Positions 6,894 to 14,859 of a DNA stretch of 47,229 nucleotides are shown here, piece by piece. Position numbers and translations under genes: made by a program. Position 1 is the first letter of the stretch; every line of letters begins with the position of its first letter. The notes beneath the pieces are model-generated. The model saw only the letters and a program-made list of their open reading frames with translations. It searched no databases and was not told where the DNA came from. Source of the DNA: Anaerolineales bacterium (lineage in GTDB: Bacteria; Chloroflexota; Anaerolineae; CG2-30-64-16); the NCBI GenBank assembly GCA_017882045.1, contig JADGQF010000005.1, positions 1-47,229 on the forward strand. Reading direction: 5' to 3'.

Positions 6894-7694
6894 ATGGCAA
6901 TGACTTCGGGTGGTGCATCTGGGGCCGGAGTGGCGATTGTCACCGGCGCCTCGAGCGGTATCGGCGAGGCCACGGCGTTGAGGCTGGCGAAAGACGGCAT
7001 GCGGGTAACGCTGGCGGCGCGCCGGGCTGACGCGCTAGCGCGCGTTGCCGGGCAAATCGCTGCGGGGGGTGGGCAGGCGCTCGCCGTCCCCACCGACGTG
7101 CGCGATCGGGCGGCCATCCAGCATATGCTCGATGCGACCCTCGAGCGCTGGGGGCGTGTCGACCTGCTGATCAACAACGCCGGGTTGAGCTACGACACCT
7201 TGCTGGCGCGTTTTGACCCCGACCGTCTGCGCGATGAAGTGAGTACCAACCTGGTAGGCGTGATCGAATGTGCGCGCGCCGTCTTGCCGCCCATGATCGC
7301 GCAGGCTTCCGGCCATATCATCAACGTCGCCTCCATCGCCGGGCTGATCGGTTTGCCGACCGGCAGCGTTTATTCTGCCACCAAGTTCGGCGTGGTAGGT
7401 TTCTCCGAGGCGCTGGGGCGCGAGGTGCGGCGCAAAGGCATCTACGTCACCGCCTTCTGCCCCGGCTTCGTCGCCACCAATTTCAGCCCTGACCTGCAAG
7501 CCATCGCCGAGGGCAAACAACCGGCGCACGCCCGTCCTGGCGCCATGCCCGTCCAGTATGTCGCCGGTCGTATCGCCTGGCTGGCCCACCACCCGCGCCG
7601 TCTTGACATCATCCCTCCTTCGTGGCGCATCCTGGTCGTCGTAGCCCGCGCCTGGCCGTGGCTGGTCGACTTCGCGCTGGCCCGGTTCAGGTGA
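6894..7694 (+). CDS. Short-chain dehydrogenase/reductase
   Basis: A 266-residue classical SDR: cofactor motif TGASSGIG (residues 17-24), NNAG (94-97), catalytic Ser147 and YSATK (Tyr160, Lys164), then the PGFVATNF loop. These residues predict an NAD(P)-dependent oxidoreductase acting on an alcohol or ketone. The C-terminus carries a hydrophobic patch (ILVVVARAWPWLVDFALA), as in membrane-associated SDRs of the DltE/YqjQ group. The substrate is unknown. GGGAGG lies 4 nt before the ATG. It follows the cytochrome gene by 24 bp and precedes a small membrane protein by 31 bp, so the three may be co-transcribed. Confidence 0.85.
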   Translation: MAMTSGGASGAGVAIVTGASSGIGEATALRLAKDGMRVTLAARRADALARVAGQIAAGGGQALAVPTDVRDRAAIQHMLDATLERWGRVDLLINNAGLSYDTLLARFDPDRLRDEVSTNLVGVIECARAVLPPMIAQASGHIINVASIAGLIGLPTGSVYSATKFGVVGFSEALGREVRRKGIYVTAFCPGFVATNFSPDLQAIAEGKQPAHARPGAMPVQYVAGRIAWLAHHPRRLDIIPPSWRILVVVARAWPWLVDFALARFR

Positions 7695-7725
7695 GTTTGC
7701 AACGCATAGCGGAAGGGGTTGCGTC

Positions 7726-8265
7726 ATGCGTCGTCCTGCCTCGATCAACCTGGCCATCGCCATCCAACTCTTGGTTGGCATCGCCGTCATCGCCTACTGG
7801 GCCGCCTGGTTCGCGGCTCCGGAGCTGGTGCGCGCACGCGCGCCTGGGGCTGCGGACTATTCGATCTATGTGGCTTTCGAGGGGGCGTTTCTTCTGCCAG
7901 ACGGCTGGGTAGCCGTGGCCTCACTGGCCGGCGCCGCCGGGCTGTGGCTGATGCGTGATTGGGGTCTGCTGTTCACGCTGCTCGGGGCAGGCGCAGGGGT
8001 GTTCCTTGGCCTGATCGACCTGCTCTACGATCTCGAGCACGGCATGTACGTTCCCTTGTCCGGCAATGCCGCGCTCAAGCTGGCCATCATCGCCGGTCTG
8101 CTCATTCTCTGCCCCCTGTCCGCTTACCTCGCCTGGCAACAAAGTCATGCGCTGCGGGCTCGCTCTTCCGGGCGGGCCAGCCGGAAGGCGCCTTCACGCC
8201 GCCGGCCTCGCAGGGGCGCGCTGAGGGCAAAAGAGAATCGAAGCGCCGCCCAGCCGCGCCGCTGA
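7726..8265 (+). CDS. Four-helix membrane protein of unknown function
   Basis: A 179-residue protein with four hydrophobic segments (about residues 8-30, 60-78, 84-105 and 120-140) and a very basic 40-residue C-terminal tail (SSGRASRKAPSRRRPRRG). I do not recognise the family. GGAAGGGG lies about 7 nt upstream of the ATG. It is the last plus-strand gene before the convergent histidine kinase gene; 23 bp separate the two stop codons and no clear terminator is visible there. The positive-inside rule predicts a cytoplasmic tail. Confidence 0.6.
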   Translation: MRRPASINLAIAIQLLVGIAVIAYWAAWFAAPELVRARAPGAADYSIYVAFEGAFLLPDGWVAVASLAGAAGLWLMRDWGLLFTLLGAGAGVFLGLIDLLYDLEHGMYVPLSGNAALKLAIIAGLLILCPLSAYLAWQQSHALRARSSGRASRKAPSRRRPRRGALRAKENRSAAQPRR

Positions 8266-8288
8266 GCCGCGAGACGCAGGACTCTGGC

Positions 8289-9764
8289 TTACTGCGCGGC
8301 CGGCAAAGTCACGGTCAACGTGGTGCCCCGCTCCAACTCGCTTTCAGCACCCACCGTGCCACCGTGATCTTCGATGATGCCACGCACGATCGCCAGGCCC
8401 AGCCCCGCCCCGCTGCCTGCCAGCGCGCTGCCGTTCCGTTGTTGGGCCATGCGCCGGCTGCGTGACTTATCCGCCCGGTAAAAGCGTTCGAAGATGTGCG
8501 GCAGGTCCTCCGGCGCGATGCCGGCCCCGCTGTCGCTGACCTGCAGGATCACGTTCTGTCTCTCTTCGTCACCACAGGCCCGGACAGTGATCGCGCCGCC
8601 CGGCGGCGTGTACTGTAAGGCATTGTCAAGCAGGTTCAGCAAAACCGTTTGCATGCCCGCCGGATCGGCGCTGACCAGGGGCAGGTCGGGTGCAATCTCC
8701 TGGTTGAGCGTTACTCCAGCCTTGGCCGCCCGAAGGCTCATCTCCGAGGTCACCTCGGCGATCAGGTTGGCCAGGTTTAGCTTCTCGCGCGCCTGCGACG
8801 CGATCGCGTCCTGGCGCGTCAGGGTGAGCAGATCACTGGCCATGCGCGCCAGCCGGTTTGTCTCGCTCTCGATCTCACGTGCGAACTTGCGTGCGACGAC
8901 CGGATCGTCCAGCGCGCCGTTGTTCAGCGCCTCGGCCCGCAGCTTCACATTGGTAAGCGGCGTGCGCAGTTCGTGCGAGGCATTCGCCACAAACGCGCGT
9001 TGGCTCGTGATCATACTTTCGACGCGTTCCGCCATATCGTTGAATGCTTCGCCCAACTCGGCGATCTCGGTCACCCCGCCGGTGCTGTCTGTCGGCACGC
9101 GTTCCGCCAGGTTTCCCGCGGCCAAGCGGGCCGCCGCGGTGCGCAGCCGGGCAACAGGTCGCACCAGTTGGTCGGCCAACAGCCAGCCGGCCAGGGCCGC
9201 CGCCGCGGCCGCAAACAGCGCCGTCAGGCCGAGCCGGAACCAGAAGTCCCGCGTTTTAGCGACTACATCCGACAGCGGAACTGCCATTTGCACGACGCCG
9301 ATTGTGTGCCCGCCTCGTTCTACGGCCGACGCTGAGTAGATCATCTGCTTGTGGGTGACCGGATCCGTGCGCACGTTTGTTTGCACCCCGCCGGTGAGCG
9401 CCGCGTTCACCTCGGGCTCGTTACTTTGGTTGCCCGGAGCAGTGTCGGCCGAAAACAGCAGCGGTTCGCCACGCGGGTCGAGCAGGGTCAACTGTCCGCC
9501 GGCGCTCTGCGCGAAGCGGCCGGTCAGAGTTTGAAACTGAGGAATCGTGAACGGTGACTCGCTTTCAAGAACTGACCATGGGCGCTCGAGCGTAGAGGCC
9601 ATCAAATAGGTTTGCAATTCAAGATCATGTTCGGCGGTCTGCGTTGCCATCGCAGCAAATAGCACGCCGGCTCGTCCGGCCATAATGGCCGCACTGACCA
9701 GAAAAATGACCAGGTAAGTCACGATCACTCGCGCTTTGAGACCCGCCAGGCGCCGTTTGATCAT
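8289..9764 (-). CDS. Membrane sensor histidine kinase
   Basis: A 491-residue kinase: transmembrane helix 1 (about 13-40), an extracytoplasmic sensor domain (about 41-172), helix 2 (about 177-197), a HAMP linker, a HisKA domain with the phospho-accepting His264 in NASHELRTPL, and an HATPase domain with the N-box (LLNLLDNALQY), G1 (DSGAGI), F-box (FERFYRADKSRSR) and G2 (GAGLGLAIV). It should autophosphorylate and pass phosphate to the response regulator encoded just upstream. The sensor domain has no recognisable ligand pocket. It begins 6 bp after the regulator's stop codon, so the two form one operon read from the 11-bp-repeat promoter at 10495-10559. Its likely targets are the two envelope operons described further on. 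Confidence 0.92.
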   Translation of the reverse strand: MIKRRLAGLKARVIVTYLVIFLVSAAIMAGRAGVLFAAMATQTAEHDLELQTYLMASTLERPWSVLESESPFTIPQFQTLTGRFAQSAGGQLTLLDPRGEPLLFSADTAPGNQSNEPEVNAALTGGVQTNVRTDPVTHKQMIYSASAVERGGHTIGVVQMAVPLSDVVAKTRDFWFRLGLTALFAAAAAALAGWLLADQLVRPVARLRTAAARLAAGNLAERVPTDSTGGVTEIAELGEAFNDMAERVESMITSQRAFVANASHELRTPLTNVKLRAEALNNGALDDPVVARKFAREIESETNRLARMASDLLTLTRQDAIASQAREKLNLANLIAEVTSEMSLRAAKAGVTLNQEIAPDLPLVSADPAGMQTVLLNLLDNALQYTPPGGAITVRACGDEERQNVILQVSDSGAGIAPEDLPHIFERFYRADKSRSRRMAQQRNGSALAGSGAGLGLAIVRGIIEDHGGTVGAESELERGTTLTVTLPAAQ

Positions 9765-9770
9765 GTGTCT

Positions 9771-10478
9771 CTACACCTCATCCGGCCTGGCAAACCGGTA
9801 GCCGAGACCACGCACGGTCAGTAGATAGCGCGGGGTTGCCGGGTCGTCCTCAACCTTCTGGCGCAACCAGCGCATGTGCACATCCAGCGTGCGCGGATCC
9901 CCGATCCAATCATTGCCCCATACCGCGTCCAACAATTCCCCGCGTTCGAACGCATGCCCCGGCTGGGCGATGAGCACTGCCAGGAGATCGAATTCTTTCG
10001 GACGCAGGTCTACGATGCGTCCAGTCTTTGTTACCACATGCCGGTCGTTGTCCAGGGTGATCTCACCGACAGTCATCGGCCAAACGCCGGCCCCCGTGCG
10101 TGGTTGCATGTCAACCCGGCGCAATTGCGCGCGGATGCGGGCCACCAGCTCGCGCATGCTGAACGGCTTGACCACATAGTCGTCGGCGCCAAGCTCCAGG
10201 CCGATGACCCGGTCCAGTTCCTCGCCGCGCGCCGTCAGCATGATGATCGTCACTGTGGATTCGGAGCGTAGAGTGCGACAGGCCTGCAGACCGTCCATGA
10301 CCGGCATCATCACGTCCATCAGCACCAGGTCGGGGCCTTCGGCGCGCGCTAACGCCAACCCGGCTGCGCCGTCGTAAGCGGCCAGCACGCGGTATCCCTC
10401 GCGCTCGAGCCCATAGCGCACCGAATCCACGATCAGGTCATCATCTTCCACTATCAGGATTGTCTGGGGCATGGCCAT
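9771..10478 (-). CDS. OmpR-family response regulator
   Basis: A 235-residue regulator. The receiver domain has acidic residues EDDD near position 11, the phospho-acceptor Asp55 in VLMDVMMP and the conserved Lys104 in VVKPF. The C-terminal half is an OmpR/PhoB winged helix (RPKEFDLLAVLI, then LDVHMRWLRQKVEDD and LLTVRGLGYRF). OmpR/PhoB proteins bind head-to-tail direct repeats with an 11-bp period; the window has exactly three such arrays, one on this gene's own promoter, which implies autoregulation and control of the operons at 10961 and 17448 (inference). The ATG at 10478 follows GAGAGG; a second ATG two codons later is possible. It is first in a two-gene operon with the kinase. Confidence 0.93.
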   Translation of the reverse strand: MAMPQTILIVEDDDLIVDSVRYGLEREGYRVLAAYDGAAGLALARAEGPDLVLMDVMMPVMDGLQACRTLRSESTVTIIMLTARGEELDRVIGLELGADDYVVKPFSMRELVARIRAQLRRVDMQPRTGAGVWPMTVGEITLDNDRHVVTKTGRIVDLRPKEFDLLAVLIAQPGHAFERGELLDAVWGNDWIGDPRTLDVHMRWLRQKVEDDPATPRYLLTVRGLGYRFARPDEV

Positions 10479-10494
10479 ACTACCTCTCAGACGA

Positions 10495-10559
10495 ATTATA
10501 CCACCGTGCCGGAAACGCTGCTTAACGTAATATTACGTGTGTGTTATGGCATTGTTAAC
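10495..10559 (-). promoter_or_regulatory. Regulator box 1 and -10 of the two-component operon
   Basis: Read on the minus strand, four hexamers GTTAAC (10559-10554), CATAAC (10548-10543), CGTAAT (10537-10532) and GTTAAG (10526-10521) start exactly 11 bp apart, and all have TAA at positions 3-5. After a 20-bp gap comes a perfect -10 TATAAT (10500-10495), 16 bp before the regulator's ATG. No -35 is needed if the regulator recruits polymerase. See boxes 2 and 3. Confidence 0.75.
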
Positions 10560-10660
10560 GCCGCCATCGCGGCCCAGCTGATGCCTCTATGGCCTCCCGC
10601 TATCTCCGCTCCTCGCCTTAGCGCGTTCTTTATCTCCTACCCTTCTTCCTGCCGATCGTC

Positions 10661-10726
10661 GTTAACCCTTTGTTAAGCTATCGGTAACGGCAGCTTAACC
10701 ACACCGGGCCGCCCTTCAGGTATTCT
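10661..10726 (+). promoter_or_regulatory. Regulator box 2 and -10 of the envelope/redox operon
   Basis: Four hexamers on an 11-bp period: GTTAAC (10661), GTTAAG (10672), GGTAAC (10683), CTTAAC (10694-10699). A 21-bp gap leads to TATTCT (10721-10726), a plausible -10. The array matches box 3 (17109-17147) at 28 of 39 positions, with the TAA cores all conserved. Confidence 0.75.
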
Positions 10727-10960
10727 AAGGACGTCACAAGGGACTGGGTCTCCTTGTTGACGTGCTGACCGGGACCGGGGTGTAGAGGGGAGGCTCCCCC
10801 GGCCCTGGCAGCATGGGGGGAAGGACGAGGTTTCGGACGATACTCTCCGGCGCTGGCGAGGTTGTGCGTGCCGGTAAGCGATCTGACGAAAACTGGTCTC
10901 TTCCCTCTGTTAATTTAGCGAATAGTCATTTACCGAAGGCAGATGTGCCGGGAGGCAGAT
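10727..10960 (+). other. Structured 5' leader of the envelope/redox operon
   Basis: About 230 nt separate the proposed -10 from the first start codon. The segment near 10762-10812 can fold into a long G/C-rich imperfect hairpin: GCTGACCGGGACCGGGG opposes CCCCCGGCCCTGGCAGC around a short purine-rich loop. I see no coding region with a ribosome site inside it. It may be a regulatory leader or the precursor of a small RNA; this is an inference from length and folding only. Confidence 0.4.
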
Positions 10961-11359
10961 GTGAAGCGCAATTCAGCGCTGTTTTTATCAGGCATCGTGA
11001 CGGCCTTGGTGATGGTGGTGGTCGTCGGTCTGGTTCTCCTGTCCGGGCGGGCCGCACAGGTAGCTCAGGCGGCCGCGGCCGATGTCCCGTCGGTCCAGGC
11101 GCCCGACCCTAACACCACCATCGACGTGCCGACGTTGCAGGCCGAGGTGCAGGCCTATAAGCAGGCTTTGCAGAAGGCAGACACCGATCTTCAGACCGCC
11201 TACGGTCAGATTCAAACGCTGAATGGTCAGCTCAATCAGTTGACCCAGAGCGTACAGCAGTTGCAGAGCGGTCAGGGTAGCATCAGCGGCGGCCGGCGCT
11301 TACGCGGCGGCGGTTCCAATACCGCACCGGCGCCTTTATCTGGAGGGGGCGATGACTGA
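10961..11359 (+). CDS. Small membrane-anchored coiled-coil protein
   Basis: A 132-residue protein: a short basic N-terminus, one membrane helix or uncleaved signal (about 8-30, LFLSGIVTALVMVVVVGLVLL), then an exported segment with a predicted coiled coil (about 60-105: LQAEVQAYKQALQKADTDL and QIQTLNGQLNQLTQSVQQLQ) and a Gly-rich end. The GTG at 10961 is chosen because GGGAGG lies 5 nt upstream and the hydrophobic segment then starts normally. No family recognised. It is the first gene of the operon controlled by box 2 and overlaps the next gene by 8 bp, so the two are translationally coupled. It may be a scaffold or sensor at the membrane (guess). Confidence 0.65.
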   Translation: MKRNSALFLSGIVTALVMVVVVGLVLLSGRAAQVAQAAAADVPSVQAPDPNTTIDVPTLQAEVQAYKQALQKADTDLQTAYGQIQTLNGQLNQLTQSVQQLQSGQGSISGGRRLRGGGSNTAPAPLSGGGDD

Positions 11360-11723
11360 AAATACCGTATCTAGGAGGGGTAACCCGGCCGCGACCCGGC
11401 CGGCTGCTGCCAACGCAAGGCGCCGCGGCCGGCCCAGCAAGGCGGCCCTGGCCCGTCTGAAAGTGACTGCCATCGTCGTCGCGGTCGCCGCGTTTACGGG
11501 GACACTGGGCGGCATCGTGGCCCTGAATCCGGGCATCAAGCAGACATCGTCGACGCAGACGTCGACGACGACGTCTGCGTCGACTGGTGGCCAGGTAGCG
11601 GCGGTCAAGATCGTCGTGCCGGCTGAACCGGCGGCGCCGCAGATCAACTCGGCTCCGTTGCAGTTGCCGCAGCCCTCACAGTCGCAGTTGTTCCTGCCCC
11701 GCACTCGGACGCGCGGGTCGTGA
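11352..11723 (+). CDS. Small membrane-anchored protein with basic N-terminus
   Basis: A 123-residue protein: a basic, AT-hook-like N-terminus (ANARRRGRPSKAALARLK), one membrane helix (about 37-58, VTAIVVAVAAFTGTLGGIVA), then a Thr/Ser-rich exported tail (KQTSSTQTSTTTSASTGG) ending in LFLPRTRTRGS. I do not recognise the family. In similar operons the gene before ApbE often encodes an FMN-binding target; this protein has the anchor but no flavin-attachment motif of the S/T-G-A-T type, so it could be a shortened version or something unrelated. A perfect 16-bp inverted repeat lies inside the coding sequence (11549-11584). Confidence 0.6.
   Translation: MTENTVSRRGNPAATRPAAANARRRGRPSKAALARLKVTAIVVAVAAFTGTLGGIVALNPGIKQTSSTQTSTTTSASTGGQVAAVKIVVPAEPAAPQINSAPLQLPQPSQSQLFLPRTRTRGS
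11549..11584. repeat. Perfect 16-bp inverted repeat inside a coding region
   Basis: GTCGACGCAGACGTCG (11549-11564) and CGACGTCTGCGTCGAC (11569-11584) are exact reverse complements around ACGA. It encodes the Thr/Ser tail of the second operon protein, so codon constraints are loose. In the mRNA it would form a very stable hairpin between the first two genes and apbE. Confidence 0.8.
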
Positions 11724-11755
11724 CGGTCGGGTTGGAAGCTTGAGGGTCGGCGATC

Positions 11756-12742
11756 ATGCTTGTGACATGCTCCTTTCAGTGTATGACGACCGGTATCGAG
11801 TTGTTCCTGGATGCCGAGGATGCCGGGGCGGCTGAGAAGGCGCTGGCGGAAGCAGAGCGCTTCTTCTTCCAGGTGGAGGCTCGCTTCAGCCGCTTCCGGG
11901 TCGATTCTGAGCTTTCGCAGCTCAATGCGGCGTCCGGGAAAACGTCTGAAGTCTCGCCGGACCTGGCGGAACTGGTCGGATCGGCGCTGGCTGCCGCACG
12001 ACTGAGCGGCGGGATCTTCGATCCCACCATCATCGATAAGCTCGAGACGGCAGGTTACGATCAGAGTATCGAGCTGGTGCGGGCCAGGGAGACGGCCCGG
12101 CCGGCGGGCGGCGCGCAGAGCGCGCACGGGAACGCAGTTTCCGGAGCGCAGCCGATTTCTGGAAAAAACGGCGCTTTCGGCTGGGATTCGCCCCGCTGGG
12201 CCGCTATCCGGCTCGACCCGCAACGGCGGACGGTCTCGCTTCCCGAGGGCGTGCGGCTCGACCTGGGCGGCGTCGGCAAAGGCTGGGCCGCCGACCGGGC
12301 CGCCGAGCTGCTTCGCCCCCTGGGGGCTGGGTTGGTGAATGCCGGTGGCGACTTGCGGGCCTGGGGCGATGAGCCCTGCGCCGGGCCGGCGCAGGGCTGG
12401 CTAGTGGCGGTGGATGATCCTACCCGGCCGGGAACCGATGTGGTGTGGTTGCGAGTGCAAGAGCGAGCCGCGGCGACTTCGAGTGTCACCGGCCGGCGCT
12501 GGTCCGGTGGTCATCATCTGATTGACCCGCGTACAGGCCGCCCGGCGGACACCGATCTGCTCAGCGTCACGGCATTGGCGCCGACGACAACCGGGGCGGA
12601 GGTGGCAGCGAAGGTCGCCTTGATCCTGGGGCGTGACCGAGGCCTCGCCTGGCTGGCCGATCGACCGGGGGTCGAAGCCCTGATGGTGGGCGCCGACGGT
12701 AACTACTATGGGACGCGTGGCATCTCTGGAGTGTGGTTATGA
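11756..12742 (+). CDS. apbE: FAD:protein FMN transferase
   Basis: A 328-residue ApbE. It transfers FMN from FAD to a threonine or serine of exported flavoproteins, using Mg2+. Visible motifs: FSRFRVDSELSQLNAASG (start of the fold), FDPTI, DLGGVGKGWAADRA, NAGGDLRAWG, HHLIDPRTGRPA and the C-terminal ALAPTTTGAEVAAK region. No lipoprotein signal is visible (a Cys at residue 5 lacks a hydrophobic lead), so it may act in the cytoplasm or the start may lie elsewhere. It is followed by a b-haem membrane protein overlapping it by 4 bp, a pairing also seen in ferric-reductase-type flavin electron-transfer systems. No flavinylation target is found in the operon. Confidence 0.88.
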   Translation: MLVTCSFQCMTTGIELFLDAEDAGAAEKALAEAERFFFQVEARFSRFRVDSELSQLNAASGKTSEVSPDLAELVGSALAAARLSGGIFDPTIIDKLETAGYDQSIELVRARETARPAGGAQSAHGNAVSGAQPISGKNGAFGWDSPRWAAIRLDPQRRTVSLPEGVRLDLGGVGKGWAADRAAELLRPLGAGLVNAGGDLRAWGDEPCAGPAQGWLVAVDDPTRPGTDVVWLRVQERAAATSSVTGRRWSGGHHLIDPRTGRPADTDLLSVTALAPTTTGAEVAAKVALILGRDRGLAWLADRPGVEALMVGADGNYYGTRGISGVWL

Positions 12743-13419
12743 ATGGCAAAACGAATGATTTGACGTGGCCTGAGATTGGAATGTTCTCTGTCGGCAGCGT
12801 GGCCGGCGCCGTTCTGGGAGTTTTGGCCCTGGTGTGGCTGGGCAGCGCGATGGCTGCCAAGGCGCCGGGCTTCTGGTTTGTCAGCCGAGCATCGGCGGTC
12901 GTCGCCTTTTTGGCGCTCTGGATGAGCACGGCCTGGGGCGTCACCATTAGCAGCAAGGGGATAGGCGGCCTGGTATCCGGACCGGTAGCCGTCACCGTAC
13001 ATAATGTGACTTCGTGGCTAGCGCTGGGCTTCGGCGTGGTGCACGGGCTCTCATTGTTGGGCGACCAGGTCGTTAGCTTCACCCTGTCTGCCCTGGCCGT
13101 GCCCTTCGCGTCGGCCTACCAACCATTTCTGACCGGCCTCGGCACCCTGAGCCTGTACGTAGGTGTGATCGTCACGGCGGCCTTCTACGTCAAGAAGCGG
13201 CTGGGCTTCAAGACCTGGCGTGCGATTCATGGACTATCGTATCTGATGTTTGCCGCCGTCACTGTTCATAGCGCCCTGTTGGGCACGGATAGCAGCCTGC
13301 CGGTAATGAAGGCGATTTACCTGGTGGCGGGAGGCTCTGTCTTGTTTCTGACCCTCTTCCGGGTTCTGACGGCGGGAGTTGGCCGCCCCTCGGCCGGTGA
13401 AAGCCGTCCGGCGGCGTAG
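12739..13419 (+). CDS. Ferric-reductase-like b-haem membrane protein
   Basis: A 226-residue protein with six hydrophobic segments. Two helices each carry a pair of histidines: VTVHNVTSWLALGFGVVHG (about residues 94-112) and AIHGLSYLMFAAVTVHSAL (about 164-182). Spaced His pairs on two helices are the bis-haem arrangement of ferric reductase and MsrQ-type transmembrane domains, which carry electrons across the membrane. No C-terminal FAD/NAD domain is present, so electrons must come from, or go to, another protein; ApbE next door suggests a covalent flavoprotein partner. The ATG overlaps the apbE stop (ATGA), implying coupled translation. Confidence 0.75.
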   Translation: MNGKTNDLTWPEIGMFSVGSVAGAVLGVLALVWLGSAMAAKAPGFWFVSRASAVVAFLALWMSTAWGVTISSKGIGGLVSGPVAVTVHNVTSWLALGFGVVHGLSLLGDQVVSFTLSALAVPFASAYQPFLTGLGTLSLYVGVIVTAAFYVKKRLGFKTWRAIHGLSYLMFAAVTVHSALLGTDSSLPVMKAIYLVAGGSVLFLTLFRVLTAGVGRPSAGESRPAA

Positions 13420-13451
13420 TAGTCGGGGTGCTTGATAAGGAGTTTGAGAGT

Positions 13452-14795
13452 ATGAAATCCAAGGCATTGTTGTTTCTGGTCGCGTTGGTCATCGTTGGGA
13501 TCGTGCTGGCGGGCATGGGCGCGGGGGCAGTCACTGTTCTGGCATTACGCGCTGGCGGGCCGCAGGCGCTGGTCGCGCAGGTGGTGGGCAACGTAACCGG
13601 CAATAGCGTTTCGAACAGCACGGCCGAGCAGGTGGGATTCGCCCAGCAAAACGCGACACCCACCGCGACCCCGGCCCCCGCTGCCTCAGCGCCTTCCGCC
13701 TCAGTGCAGGCGCCGGTGACCATAAACGTTCAGCCGGGGGCGGATGCCGAGAGCCAGATCATGGAAGCCGTCTATCAGAAGGTGAACCCTTCTGTAGTGA
13801 CGGTCTTTAACCTGGCGGCTCAGACCTCCCGCTTTGGCGGCAGCTCAGGCACCGACGTGCCGCAGGGTGAAGGCTCCGGCTTCGTGTGGGATACCCAGGG
13901 CCACATCGTGACCAACGATCATGTCGTCAGTGGCGCGGATAAGCTGCAGGTGACCTTCGCCGACGGCACCCAGGTGGATGCTACGCTGGTGGGCACCGAT
14001 CCGAACGGTGACATCGCCGTAATCCAGGTCGATCCCAAGGTTACGACGCTGGTGCCGGTCTCGCAGGGTGATTCGGCGGCTTTGAAGGTCGGCCAGACGG
14101 CGATCGCCATCGGCAATCCGTTCGGCCTGAACGGCACGATGACGCGTGGCATCGTCAGCGCCCTGGGACGGACCATCCCGTCGCAGACCGCTTTCAGCAT
14201 CCCCGAGGCCATCCAGACCGACGCGGCCATCAATCCCGGCAACTCGGGGGGCCCACTGCTCGATATCCAAGGCAATGTGATCGGCGTCAACGACCAGATC
14301 CAGTCTTCTTCAGGCAGCAACAGCGGGGTCGGCTTCGCCATCCCGATGAACATCGTCAAGCGCATCGTCCCGGCGATCATCCAAACCGGGCACTACCAGC
14401 ATGCCTACCTGGGCATCGAGGGCTCGACCTACACCAAGGCCTGGTCGCAGGCGTTGGGCTTCCCGGCCGATGCCAAGGGTGCGTACGTGATGAACGTGAC
14501 CGCCGGCGGGCCGGCCGAGAAGGCGGGCATGCGCGGCGGCACGCAGGATACTACCCTGGTGTTGGGCCAGAGCCAGACCGGCACGGTGTACCTCCAGAGC
14601 GGTGGCGATCTGATCTCCGCAGTGGATGGCCACCAGATCACAAACATGGATGATCTGCTGATCTATCTGGAGGAGAATACCGCGCCCGGCCAGACTGTGA
14701 AGTTCACACTGTTGCGCAGCGGCGGCCAGCAGGCTACGCTGTCGGTGACGCTGGGCGTGCGGCCCGAGCAGACGCAGCCAAACCTCGGCGGATAA
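13452..14795 (+). CDS. HtrA/DegP-type trypsin-like serine protease with PDZ domain
   Basis: A 447-residue protease: an N-terminal signal/anchor helix (about 3-33), a Pro/Ala/Thr linker, a trypsin-like domain with the triad His157 (TNDHVVSGAD), Asp187 (NGDIAVIQVD) and Ser265 (NPGNSGGPL), then one PDZ domain (AYVMNVTAGGPAEKAGMRGG to ITNMDDLLIYLEENTAPGQ). HtrA proteins degrade or refold damaged envelope proteins outside the cytoplasm. The ATG at 13452 follows AAGGAG and puts the hydrophobic segment at the very start. Its location in a two-component-controlled operon fits an envelope-stress response (inference). A short gap of 64 bp separates it from the YceI gene. Confidence 0.92.
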   Translation: MKSKALLFLVALVIVGIVLAGMGAGAVTVLALRAGGPQALVAQVVGNVTGNSVSNSTAEQVGFAQQNATPTATPAPAASAPSASVQAPVTINVQPGADAESQIMEAVYQKVNPSVVTVFNLAAQTSRFGGSSGTDVPQGEGSGFVWDTQGHIVTNDHVVSGADKLQVTFADGTQVDATLVGTDPNGDIAVIQVDPKVTTLVPVSQGDSAALKVGQTAIAIGNPFGLNGTMTRGIVSALGRTIPSQTAFSIPEAIQTDAAINPGNSGGPLLDIQGNVIGVNDQIQSSSGSNSGVGFAIPMNIVKRIVPAIIQTGHYQHAYLGIEGSTYTKAWSQALGFPADAKGAYVMNVTAGGPAEKAGMRGGTQDTTLVLGQSQTGTVYLQSGGDLISAVDGHQITNMDDLLIYLEENTAPGQTVKFTLLRSGGQQATLSVTLGVRPEQTQPNLGG

Positions 14796-14859
14796 GATTG
14801 CACATGTTTTTTTCCAACCTGATCCTCGCCACGTCGTGGAGGATCATCTGGAGGCAAGA

